A stretch of DNA of 64,000 bases from positions 310,001 through 374,000 of the forward strand of contig BDDD01000309.1 of the NCBI GenBank assembly GCA_001972305.1, written 5' to 3'. The notes beneath the pieces are model-generated. The model saw only the letters and a list, made by a program, of their open reading frames with translations. It was not told where the DNA came from and did not search any database. Below are positions 10,401 to 20,845 of this stretch, one piece after another. Position 1 is the stretch's first letter, and each line of letters begins with the position of its first letter. The DNA comes from Cephalotus follicularis (Eukaryota > Streptophyta > Magnoliopsida > Oxalidales > Cephalotaceae). Position numbers and translations under genes: made by a program.

Positions 10401-11805
10401 TCAACTCCAATAGGGACCAACAAAATGAAAAATGGTTTATGGTTTATGGAAATAGTTTATGGAAATGGAAAATGGCTTATGGTCTATGGACATGGAAAAT
10501 GGCTTATGGTTATGGAAATGGTTTTTAAATGGTTTTGACGGAGTGGATCCTATGTGATCCTTTATAGTTGGTCCATATCCTTTAAATGGAAATATGGTTA
10601 TGGATTAAGGGTATGGTATGGTTATGGTTATGGATATTATTGTTTGAGACCTATGAGATAACCCATTCATAATCTTCGTTTTCGTTGCGAGGATTATGGG
10701 TGTTAGATCACATCACTGGAGGGTATGGACATCTCTTTAGGGATGGACCAATGGTGTCTATGGGTTATGACCATTCGTATGGCATACCATTATCGTTATA
10801 GGTTATGACCATTTTTACGGCATAACATTATCGTTATGGGTTAGGACCGTTTTACGGCCTAACATTATGGTTATGGGCTATGACCGTTTTATGGCCTAGC
10901 AATGATGTGATCAGCGTTATCTCTTCCCCACTCGGCTACGACCCCGAAAAGGTAGGTAGTCGGTGGCAGTGCCATCTCGGACCGGAGATGGTAAAGAAGT
11001 ACTTGACCAACTGATTGATTATTCCCATGGATGGTTATGGATTGCTTATGGAGTGTCTGCAGGCCTATGGCCTTGGATGTGATTAGGACTCGCCAAGTAT
11101 ACCCTGTTTCAGGACGGTTGATATATTGAAGATGTCCGCGATTGTCATTCATACACATGACATTGGCATATGGTTTGATGGTTATATTGGTTACATGCAT
11201 AGCATACTGTTACGCTGTTGCATGCATGGCATATTATTATATCGTTGCATACATGGTATGTAGTATACCTACCCAACTTTATGTCGCTGACCCATTTCAC
11301 TGTAATGGAATGGGTCAACCCAGGTGATGGATCACAGTGAGATGGATTGAGATGGATGGATGCTTCAAATAGATCTTGGATGGCGATGGTGTTGGGATTG
11401 CTTTTATCATTGTCTATGGTTTTATTATGATAATGTTATGGATTTTCTTATATGCGATTGTATAAAAGGGCCCTATGTGTATAGATTGTTCATGTTATGG
11501 ATTCGTACGGTTTAATGTACAAGGTTAAGAGACAATATAGAGATATGTTTTACTTCAGCTATCGACCTGCCAACATGTGACAATGCTTAAATCATGTGTG
11601 TTGATGTAGTTAATATGGATGGGTTCATCACTTGAGGTATTAGAATGATGTAGTTCTGATTTAGGTGTGATTTGCTGAAGGCTGTGCCCAACATATAAAA
11701 TGTGTTTTTCTTTACAAGGGGCATAGTCCGATAAACGAATACTTCATGCCCGATTTTCGAGAAATTCCAAGAGTTAGAATTTAATTGAGTTGATTATTCC
11801 TCTGA

Positions 11806-13337
11806 TGTGACGACCGAATTCCCTTTTGTACTGTTCATGCATACTGTACCGTATTGGACCGTATCTAATTGTATTGAATTGAGGTATTCCTATACCTAAT
11901 GTTATTGTATTGGTTAAATGCATGTATAGTCAGGATTTTTGGGCTGAGTTTGGGAGAGTTGGCGGAATCGGCTATATAAGCCAATTCCTTAGCCATTCCT
12001 CTCATTTCACTCATTTTTCTCCCTCTCCCTATCCTTCTCCTCCCCTCTCTCTCTCTCTCCTAGCCGACAACCACCTCCTCCATAGCAGCTCCGGATTGCA
12101 TCCCCAACAGCAAACAACAATTGAAGCCTCACCTTTCCTTAGTTGGAGCAAGATTGCAGTGGATTCTTCAAGTTTCCCAACCGATTGATTGATTAGAAGC
12201 TCAACTTTTGAAGCTTTGTTAAATGTAGGACTTCCCTACTTGATTGCCTATTGCTTAATTGCATAATTGATTAAATGATTGATTGAATTGAGTGATTGTA
12301 TTGCATTGAATTGAAAAAAAAAAATAGGGTTCTTATTAATTTCCTTGATCTAACTAATCTAGGAGGATTGAAACTGAATTTTGAAGGTTGTAACAAGTTT
12401 TACTAACCCCAAATGATTGATTTTAAACCTTGGTTTTCAAAGAATGGCTTTAAATTGTATTTTGGTATGAGATTGGCTGGTTTTTTGCACAAAAATCGAC
12501 CATGCCCAGCAAAGACATCGACCCCTAGCCCATGGACGTCGATGTCTTTCGCTTTAGAGTGTTGTATATGTGATTCCGCAGCAAAGACATTGACGTCTTT
12601 GAAAGACATCGACGTCTTTGCTTCGAGATGTCTTTCCCCACGAAAGACATCGATGCTGAACATCGATGCGCATTCCCAGGCTAATTTTATTGAAACGCGT
12701 TGACGCCTTTCTCTAAGGACATCGACGCCTTTCAGCATGATCTCTGCACAAATAGGGAAAGACATCGATGTCTTTCAAATACATCGGCGTCTTTCTACTG
12801 TTTTAAAGATGCGTTGACGTCTTTCACCAAGGACATCGACGCCTAAAGAACTAAAAGGAGTTTTTAGCTACATTAAAGCTGGTTTTCAACTTCTTTTCAC
12901 ATTGCCACTTGACTAGAGCCTCACTTGAGGTGTTCAAGTATTTGAAATGGTTTTAATGATTGTACTGATTGATTCATTGCTTGAGTCATGAGTGATGTGA
13001 GTCTAAGTCGGTAAGTTGGACGCACATTCCCAACTCTCCATTAGATACCGTCAATCATTGACTTTGCTTATCGACATTGTAATGACATTGTACTGACAGA
13101 TTGATTGTATTGTATGAATCCTATAGAGCGACCTTATGATTCATGTCGGCATGTTAGGTTGTTGACTTTGTCCACCTATTTTGTCGATCGTTTCATTTTC
13201 TGCATTGTATTGACCCGCTGACGAGCGGTACCGATTGATTGTCGATTGATGCTCCCTTGAGGCCGTAGCTCCCTAACGGTATTAGTAGCTCACTTGATTG
13301 TAGCTCATCAAGACTGTATTGACCCAGCCATAGGCTG
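11806..13337 (+). repeat. 5' LTR of element B, first piece
   Basis: Aligns with 25083-26600 of the 3' LTR. It has a TATA box in CTATATAAGCC near 11964 followed by a CT-rich leader. The palindrome cluster lies at 12500-12850. The piece ends at the target duplication GGCTG (13333-13337) of the Sirevirus. Confidence 0.9.
12500..12850. repeat. GACRTCGAYGTC palindrome cluster (element B 5' LTR)
   Basis: Multiple copies of AAAGACATCGACGTCTTT-like words, complete or as half sites, lie in a non-coding LTR. The 3' LTR has the matching cluster at 25795-26115. Confidence 0.8.
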
Positions 13338-14629
13338 TGAAATAAGCACTCTTGCAATATACAAGAGGGGGGTGAATTGAATATTGATCTAAATATCAGA
13401 AATTTAAAAAATTTAAATTTAAAGAGTGAAAGGAAAGAAAAACTTCTCCGATTTAGAGTGGTTCGGCTAACTCTTGCCTACGTCCACTTTTTCCAAGGGA
13501 GCTCCTTGAGTTTCTACTATCTCGAATTGATTATGGTAGCAATTCGTTACACCTTACAACTTCGTGATTGACCTCAATCACAAGACCTTGACCTCAAGAC
13601 CTTAGAGGATTCTCCTCTTTTACAAGTGGTTGTGGATTTGTGTTTACAAGATAACCTCTCAAATAGGTTTGATATGGATAATACAGACCACAATGTGAAT
13701 CACACAAAAAAACTCAAAGGATAGAGCTTTGAAGCCTTTTTAGAACACTATGGAGCACTTGAGATTTTTGACACTAGAATGCTTGAATTTGATTTCTCTC
13801 TTGATGTTGTGTAATTCTTGTTGATTTGTTGTAGTTGTTCTACTTTCTCTGAGGTTTTAATCTTCCTTTTATAGGTAGAAGAGTCTTATAGTCGTTGCAT
13901 AAATCCTGGAAGCTTTTGATTTAAAAATGGGTTGATGCAACTTTGTTTTTGTCTCTACTGGCAGAAAGACGTCGATGTCTTCATAAAGGCGTCGATGTCT
14001 TTAACTGTTACTAGCCGTTGTAAGTGCGCTAACTAGCCGTTCCGTGTTTCCCGGGTCAATCATTTTGAAAAGACGTCGATGTCTATTAAAGGCGTCGATG
14101 TCTTTGCTGGGAATGTGTCCAGGTATTTGAACTTATGAGCATCACATCGACTTATTCTTCAAGGATCGATGTCTTTTCTGGCTTTTGCAGATTGGTCTAG
14201 AAAGACGTCGATGTCTATGGTAAGGGATCGATGTCTTTTCATGGACGTCGATGTCTTCACAAACAAGGATCGATGTCATCACTCGATTTTGACCTGTAAC
14301 TTTCGAAGCCTAAGACGTCGATATCTTCTTGAAAGGGATCGATGTCTTTGCCTGTAAGGATCGATGTCTTTGCTCAATTTTGACATTTAACTTTGTGCAC
14401 TATAGACGTCGATGTCTTTCTTCAAAGGGATCGATGTCTTTTGCGAAATTTGGCCTGTAACTTTCGTAGGTTTAAGACGTCGATGTCTTCATCAATGAGG
14501 ATAGATGTCTTTCTCCTTGCATTTGATTTTTGCCTTCTGTGAAGCTTTCTAATATCTTGCACATCAAGTAAACTTTTTAAATGCAAATATGTTATCATCA
14601 AAACTAGGATTGAGACTAAATCGTCAACA
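13338..14629 (-). repeat. 3' LTR of the Sirevirus (1292 bp)
   Basis: On the minus strand it runs from TGTTGACGATTTAGTC to GCTTATTTCA. It matches 20846-22099 nearly base for base. The polypurine tract lies directly upstream (14630-14645). Confidence 0.9.
13965..14515. repeat. Palindrome cluster in the Sirevirus 3' LTR
   Basis: About a dozen and a half words such as AAAGACGTCGATGTCT and GGATCGATGTCTTT are spread over 550 bp. The same array sits in the other LTR at 21413-21985. Confidence 0.85.
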
Positions 14630-15025
14630 ATCTCCCCCTTTTTGATGATGACAAAAATTTACTCAAAAAGGCATAAACATAAGTGATACCAATTGAGTTA
14701 TCTTAAAAATAAGCAATGTTCATATGAGAAAGTTCCGTTTGAATGTGCAGCTTTATTTCTAATACATTTGAGCTATTTGAGCTTTATCTCCACCACAAAT
14801 GTAAGCAATATCAATTAGCTATCTCTCATAACAATATTAATGAGCTATGCTTTTGAACTTTTATTTCTCCCCATTAGTTATAAAATCTAACATTTTGAGC
14901 CCTTTCTCCCTTTTAATTATAAAAACTAATGCAGCATTGCTTTTATGCTTTTGAGCCTATTTCTCCCCCTTTTTTGTATAGCATCAAAAAGATAGAAGAA
15001 TATATAGCTCCCCCTTAATTCATGA
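14630..15025 (-). other. Multiple polypurine tracts of the Sirevirus
   Basis: Minus-strand purine runs AAAAAGGGGGAGAT (14630-14645), AAAAAAGGGGGAGAAAT (about 14965) and AAGGGGGAGCT (about 15007) precede the 3' LTR. Weaker ones lie near 14870 and 14905. Repeated polypurine tracts are a known Sirevirus feature; they prime plus-strand DNA synthesis. Confidence 0.75.
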
Positions 15026-15262
15026 AAGGGTAAAAACAATATCAATAACATGAACATTATCATATAAGCAATTAATACTCCTTAAAAAAATTGGTAATAA
15101 CATTCACAAACTTAAAATAACCATAACATAAACACAATAAGTCATAAACACAATTTCATCATAATATCATTAACAAAAAAAACACATTGTTCTTACAAGA
15201 ATTAAAAATACATAAACATCTTCATTACAACCAAAAACACCCAAGAAAAACAGCAACAAAAA

Positions 15263-16606
15263 TTATGCGGGAGGAGGATCGGAATCGGAGGCGGAGTCGT
15301 CGCCCGAAGTCTCTTCGCAAGTGTCAATAACCTTGGAAGCCGCGAGTTTTTGTTCCAACCGTTTGAGGCATCGTTTGGTGACTTTTAGATCATAATATAT
15401 AGTATCATCGACACCCTCAAAGTCGGATCGAATGGTTAAGTGGTCTTTTTCCAAGTTATCAATCCGCGAATTAACTTGCTTAAATTTGTCTTCGAGGGAT
15501 GCTTCCAAAGAATCAAACCTAGCAGTCATAAACTCGATCATCCTATCATAATCACTCGTGGATGACGAACCTTGAACTTAAGCAGGTTGAGGTTCTTCTT
15601 GGGCTTCCCATGGAGGGATCTCCTCTTGTTCTTCTCTCTCGATTCTTTGTCCTTGATCAGCTTTTGGGCAGTAGGTCCAAATTCCTCCTTGCTTTTTCCA
15701 GTCCATCCGGTTCAATGTGCTCTTGTTGTATGTGTCCTCCTTCTTAAGCTTTGTTCCAATCTCTCCTTCAAGACGCACCTCATGATGTCGGAAGATTTTT
15801 GTGAGGATGGATCCGAAAGGAAGAACGGATTTCTTTTGTGTAAATGCTCTCACCATGGTGTGGAGCATAAGAAGGGGATAACAAAATTCAACCTTTGAGA
15901 TGATGCACCACATAAGAAATACTTGCATCCGAGATAGTTTGGCATATCCACCACCGGTGGGAAGAAGTTGATGAACAATGAGGTGATGGAGGAGTCTATG
16001 ATCCACATAAAGTTTGTTTGTGCAGAGGGCCATATTAGGGTGTATGTTTGGATCATTGGGATAAAGAATAGACAAAATGTGGTTGGGGTGAAAACCCTCA
16101 ACTTCCGACCATTTCTTATATTAAAAAATGTACATACCGGAGTGTGGAATATGAAGAATAAAGGCTAGAATCCTAGCATCTAGGAAAATATGTTGCCCTT
16201 TGACAGTAGAGGAGAGAGCAAACTCCTCATGAGGGCTAGACACAATCCTAAGATTCATATAGAACTCTTTGACTAGTTTTACATAAAATTGGTCCTGAAT
16301 TTGGACAAGGGGAAGAAGGTGAAGGTCATCAAGCCAGGAGACAAAAGAAAATTCATTAGAACAGAAGGCAAGGTCAATGTTTCTGCCTCCCATTACACGT
16401 TTGTCCACAAAAACAACATTTCGGAGGGGAATTTGCTCTTCGGATTCGGAATCCGATTGAAGAGCTGGGTCAGGGGAAGGTTCCCTAATGTCAAGCTTTC
16501 GCTTTTTTATCAGATTTCTTAGGCTGGGAAGAAAAGGACGCCTTCTTAAAAGCAGTTCTTTTTGTCCTAACCATTTTAACAAACAGTTGGTATGCACAAC
16601 TGACAA
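15263..16606 (-). pseudogene. Sirevirus extra ORF after pol (plant-transposon-domain plus coiled coil)
   Basis: One 448-codon minus-strand frame runs from the ATG at 16606 to the stop at 15263. It is interrupted only by two in-frame TAA codons (16123-16121 and 15580-15578). The first third (FVSWLDDLHLLPLVQIQDQF, YVKLVKEFYMNLRI, ARILAFILHIPHSG) resembles the putative plant transposon protein domain (PF20167-like). The end is a coiled coil (DSLEASLEDKFKQVNSRIDN) with an acidic tail. It occupies the position of the env-like ORF in Sireviruses. No signal peptide or membrane segment is seen, so an envelope role is not supported. The function is unknown. Confidence 0.7.
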
Positions 16607-16794
16607 ACACAGAGAATGAGAAAAACAGCTGAAATGGAAGAGAGAAAAACGATTTTTGAGGACGAAAAAAGAGTGGAGTAGATGATTTTCGAACTATTAG
16701 AACGCTTTTTGAAAGAAAATCAGAGAGAATTTTTTTTTTCGAAAAGTCCAGAATTAGGGTAAAGTGGAAGATGAGTGTGGAGTCGACGTTTTTA

Positions 16795-17015
16795 TAAAAA
16801 AGTCGATATCAGGGTGAAAGACGTCGACGTGATTCCAAAGACGTCGACGCGTTCTTTAAAAAAGAGCCAGAAAACGATGCGTTTTAAAAGGCATCGATGC
16901 GTTTTTAAAGAAGTCGACGTGTTTCAAAGAGAGTTAAAGAAATCGATGTTTTGTGAAAGAGATCGACGTGTTTGCATAAAACATCAAAGTTTTTAGAAAA
17001 AAAGTCGACGTGTTT
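16795..17015. repeat. Palindrome words between Sirevirus pol and extra ORF
   Basis: AAAGACGTCGACGTG, AAAGACGTCGACGCG, GGCATCGATGCG and similar words occur outside the LTR, just upstream of the extra ORF on the minus strand. Confidence 0.65.
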
Positions 17016-17109
17016 ATAAAAAACAGAACAGAAAAACAAGCAAAAATAGAACAATAATAAAAAATCAATCATCACATCAATCAATCATATCATCCAAACA
17101 AATAAACAT

Positions 17110-18390
17110 TCATTCAAGTTCACATAAACCTAATTCTCTTCTAAACTTTGAAAAAGAATTTTCATCTAGAGGCTTAGTGAAAATATCTGCAAATTGTTTT
17201 TCGGTGGGAATGTATTCTAAAGCAATATCTCCACTTTCAACATGTTCTCTTAAAAAGTGATATCTAATGTCAATGTGTTTTTTCCTAGAATGATGAACAT
17301 GGTTCTTAGCTAGACAAATACTACTAGTGTTATCACACTTTATAGAGACATTTTTTACACAAACACCATAATCAATCAATTGTTGCTTTTGCCATAAGAT
17401 TTGTGCACAACAACTACCTATAGCAATATATTCAGCTTCGGTGGTAGATAAAGCAACTGAATTTTTCTTTTTACTAAACCAGGAAATAAGCATACTTCCT
17501 AGGTATTGGCATGAGCCACTAGTGCTCTTGCGGTCAACTTTATATCCACCAAAGTCGGCATCCGAGTAAGAATGTAAATCAAAACTAGAGTCTCGGGAAT
17601 ACCATAAGCCTAGAGTGGGTGTATATGTAAGATATTTGAAAATACGTTTTACGGTAAACAAATGAGATTCTTTTGGATTTGATTGAAAGCGAGCACACAA
17701 GCACACACTAAACAATATATCGGGTCTACTAGCAGTTAAATACAATAAAGACCCAATCATACTTCTATAAATCTTTTGATCAACATTTTTACCTTGTTCG
17801 TCTTTGTCAAGCTTTGTAGAGGTGCTCATAGGAGTCTTACTTGTTTTAGCTTTCTCCATTCCAAACTTCTTGAGAATTTCCTTTACGTATTTTGTTTGGT
17901 TGATGAAGATTCCCTTTTTGGTTTGTGTTACTTGAAGTCCAAGAAAAAAGTTGAGTTCTCCCATTAAACTCATTTCAAATTCTGACTTCATAGTATTAGA
18001 AAATTCCTTGCACAAAGATTCGTTAGTAGATCCAAAGATAATGTCATCAACATATATTTGCGCAATAAGTAAATCATTACCTTTAGATTTTGTAAAAAGT
18101 GTAATATCGACATTTCCTCGTTTAAAATCATTTTCAATTAAAAATTTTGTTAATCTCTCATACCAAGCACGAGGGGCTTGTTTGAGACCATATAAAGTTT
18201 TGTTTAATTTGAAAACATGATTTGGAAAGAATGGATCCTCAAAACCTTGAGGTTTTTCAACATACACTTCTTCTTTTATAAAACCATTTAAAAAGGCACT
18301 TTTCACATCCATTTGATATAATTTGAAAATTTTAAAGCAAGCAAATGCAAGTAATAATCGAATGGATTCTAATCTAGCATGTTTCATCAT
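17110..18390 (-). pseudogene. Sirevirus reverse transcriptase (core) and RNase H
   Basis: A 426-codon frame with RT motifs QMDVKSAFLNGFIKEEVYVE, LYGLKQAPRAWYERL and the catalytic YVDDIIFG. RNase H follows with DADFGG, STTEAEYIA and CDNTSSI, ending FTKPLDENSFSKFRRELG. This is the usual carboxy end of copia pol. The frame itself is open. It is separated from the upstream RT part by a small deletion that removes the FAPVAR region and shifts the frame near 18385. Confidence 0.85.
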
Positions 18391-18874
18391 AATCTATTCC
18401 TTCTTCTTGTGAATAGCCTTGTGCAACTAATCTAGCCTTGTTTCTAATAATGATCCCTTGATTATCCATTTTATTTATAAATACCCATTTAGTTTCTATT
18501 ACCGAATGATCCTTAGGTCTAGGTACTAAATACCAAACTTTGTGCCGTTCAAATTGGTTTAGCTCTTCTTGCATAGCTACTATCCAATTTTCATCCTTTT
18601 CGGCTTCTACAAAGTTCTTGGGTTCAAAGTGAGAAAGAAATGCAACATAATTACAAGTGTTTGCACTAGATCTAGTCCTAATGCCTTGTTGAATATTACC
18701 AATGATAGCTTCATGTGGGTGATCTTTAACTACCTTGTATGTCTTATCTACAAGTTCTTTTTGGTAACTATCCTTAGGTTCTACATCAATGTCCTCCGAA
18801 GGTTCATGAAAGTCTATGCTATCATGCATATGTGTACTAGAAACATGTATCTCATCAAAAACAACATCCATAGA
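18374..18874 (-). pseudogene. Sirevirus RT amino-terminal part
   Basis: It reads NWIVAMQEELNQFERHKVWY, IETKWVFINKMDNQG and ARLVAQGYSQEEGIDYDE. This is the start of the copia RT domain; the frame then ends because of the deletion before ARLESIR. An in-frame stop also separates it from the integrase segment to its right. Confidence 0.8.
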
Positions 18875-19260
18875 TTATTCTACTAACAATGTACGTTTAT
18901 TAAAACATCTATAAGCTTTACTAGTAAGTGAGTATCCAAGAAATATACCTTCATCCGCTTTTGAGTCGAACTTACCAAGTTGATCCTTTCCATTGTTGTG
19001 TATAAAACACTTGCATCCGAAGGTACGAAAGTGACTAATGTTAGGCTTTCTCTCTTTCCATAACTCGTATGGAGTCTTTTTGAGAATTGGCCTTATTGAT
19101 GTTCTATTTAAAATATAACATGCAGTGTTTGTGGCTTCGGCCCAAAAATATTTTGGAAGATCATTTTCGCAAAGCATGGTTCTAGTCATTTCTTCTAAGG
19201 TTCTATTTCTCCTTTCAACAACTCCATTTTGTTGAGGAGTCCTAAGGGTTGAAAATTCAT
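18875..19260 (-). pseudogene. Sirevirus integrase remnant (core deleted)
   Basis: Only the end of the integrase survives: TPQQNGVVERRNRTLEEMTR (containing the last catalytic Glu) and LPKYFWAEATNTACYILNRT, GCKCFIHNNGKDQLGKFDSK. The zinc-binding HHCC domain and the part with the two catalytic Asp residues are missing. The protease end NNNNATKFMNFQ runs directly into the TPQQNG region near 19255. This element could not supply integrase. Confidence 0.8.
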
Positions 19261-19572
19261 AAACTTAGTAGCGTTATTGTTGTTGTCTACAACTCTACAT
19301 GATGTATTTTCGAAAATAACTCTACAATTCTTGTCACACAATTGACTTATGCTCAAGAGATTGTGTTTGAGTCCTTTAACATGTAATACATTAGTAATAG
19401 TAATGTCTTTATTACCTATGGAGCCGGTTCCAACGATTTGTCCTTTTGTGTTGTCTCCAAAGGTTACGTTTCCTCCATCTTTTGGTTTCCAAGTTATAGA
19501 TAGGCTTTTGTTACCCGTCATATGTTTGGAGCATCCACTATCGAGGTACCTGCGATTCCTTTTTGGTGACAT
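19261..19572 (-). pseudogene. Sirevirus protease region
   Basis: The active site is YLDSGCSKHMTGNKS, followed by VTFGDNTKGQIVGTGSIG and HNLLSISQLCDKN, the conserved copia protease and linker. It lies in a different frame from gag, as expected for Sireviruses. The frame ends within the integrase deletion scar. Confidence 0.8.
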
Positions 19573-19589
19573 CTACAAAACAAGAGAGT

Positions 19590-20837
19590 TTAAGTAGAGG
19601 ACTTTGGTACCCAAGTTGCTTTGGGTCCAGGGGGGTTAGTAATAAATATTCCTTTTGGAACCCATATAGTTCTTAATTTAAACACTTTATTTTTCAATAA
19701 TAGATTCCTCTTGTGCATGTCATTTCTCTTATGATAACAATTGTGTGTAGTGTGACCATTTTTATTGAAATAGTTGCAAGCTATGCTAGATGAGGTCTTT
19801 TTATTATCTTTCTTTTCAAGATATTTTTGAAAATGTTTAACATTGTTCATCTCATCATAGCCTAGGCTTGCCTTATTAAAAACACACCTTTGAAGTCCTA
19901 AGAGATTGTCAAGTTTTTCACTACTATTTAAAAATTTGGAAAATGTCTTTTTAAGGGCATCAATTTCTACTTTTAGGGTCTCATTTTCCTTTTGAAGATA
20001 GATAGTCTTATCATATAAGGACTTATTAGATAGGCATTCTATCTCATGTTTTAAACTAACATTCTCTTTATTAAGAGCTTTAATAGTCCTTTTAAGAGAA
20101 GTATTTTCTAGACTAAATTTTTCAAGTAATTCTAGAAGTTCACTTACCTCGTTTTCATCTTCATCTTCATCTTCATCACTATCGTTGATTGCCATCAATG
20201 CTAGTTGAGCTACTTCTTGGTTCTCTTCTTCTTCGGAGCTCGATTCATCACTATCCGACCATGTAGCTAGCATTGCTTTTTTCTTTTTGATAGTATCTTT
20301 GGCTTTCTTTAGCCTTGGACATTCACTCTTGTAATGTCCGGGTTTGTTACATTCGAAACAAATTATCTCTTCCTTCTTTGTTTCGGATTTTGAGGGTAAA
20401 GTCTTCTTGAAGTGTTTGCTTCCAAACTTCTTCTTTGCTAGGTATTTCTTGAATCTTCTTGTGATCAAGGCCATTTCATCGTCACTATCTTCTTCACTTG
20501 AGTCCGTTGTAGAATATTTGAATGCTATCACTTTCTTTTTCTTCTTGTCTTGTTCTTCATCATCTTCATGATTTTTGATAGTCATTTCGTGTGTCATGAG
20601 TGATCCAAGAAGTTCTTCAAGTGGCAAGGTATTGAGGTCTTTTGCTTCCTCTATAGCCGTGACCTTAGGCATCCAACTTTTGGGTAGACACCTAAGTATC
20701 TTTCTTACCATCTCACTATTAGTGTAGCATTTATTTAAAGATTGTAGAGAATTAATAATATTCGTAAATCGAACAAACATACCTGAAATGTTTTCATTTT
20801 CTTTCATGGAGAACATTTCATATTCTCTTACTAGCAT
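19590..20837 (-). pseudogene. Sirevirus gag, amino end deleted
   Basis: A 415-codon open stretch with the UBN2-type gag domain (MVRKILRCLPKSWMPKVTAI), acidic and Lys-rich linkers and the zinc knuckle CFECNKPGHYKSEC. A long coiled coil (SLLELLEKFSLENTSL region) precedes a second Cys/His motif (CNYFNKNGHTTHNC). The usual roughly 100 amino-terminal residues are missing because a deletion fuses this sequence to the LTR near 20846. The ATG at 20837 is therefore not the original start. Confidence 0.8.
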
Positions 20838-20845
20838 ATTTATTT

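Larger units (their letters stand above)
8640..11805 (+). repeat. Left part of a truncated solo LTR (element C)
   Basis: This block has no coding frame and interrupts A. Near its right end (about 11693-11783) it carries a segment (GGCATAGTCCGATAAACGAA and flanks) nearly identical to one at 44696-44786 in the solo LTR 42072-44955, so it belongs to a related LTR family in the same orientation. The left edge is a (TA)n run with a TATA-box-like CCTATATAAAG only about 20 bp inside. No TG end is visible, so most of the U3 region is missing. It is split at 11805 by element B and ends near 27456. Confidence 0.65.

Noticed and set aside
12403-12765. Open frames over the palindrome clusters (also 25695-26027, 29784-30191, 45377-45713) rich in DVDVF and RHRCL peptides
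   Set aside because: The peptides come from the repeated palindrome in all frames and both strands, and sit inside LTRs; no domain or codon evidence for a protein.
15263-16606. Reading the Sirevirus extra ORF as a viral envelope gene
   Set aside because: No signal peptide, membrane segment or cleavage site is visible; the sequence fits a plant transposon domain plus coiled coil.
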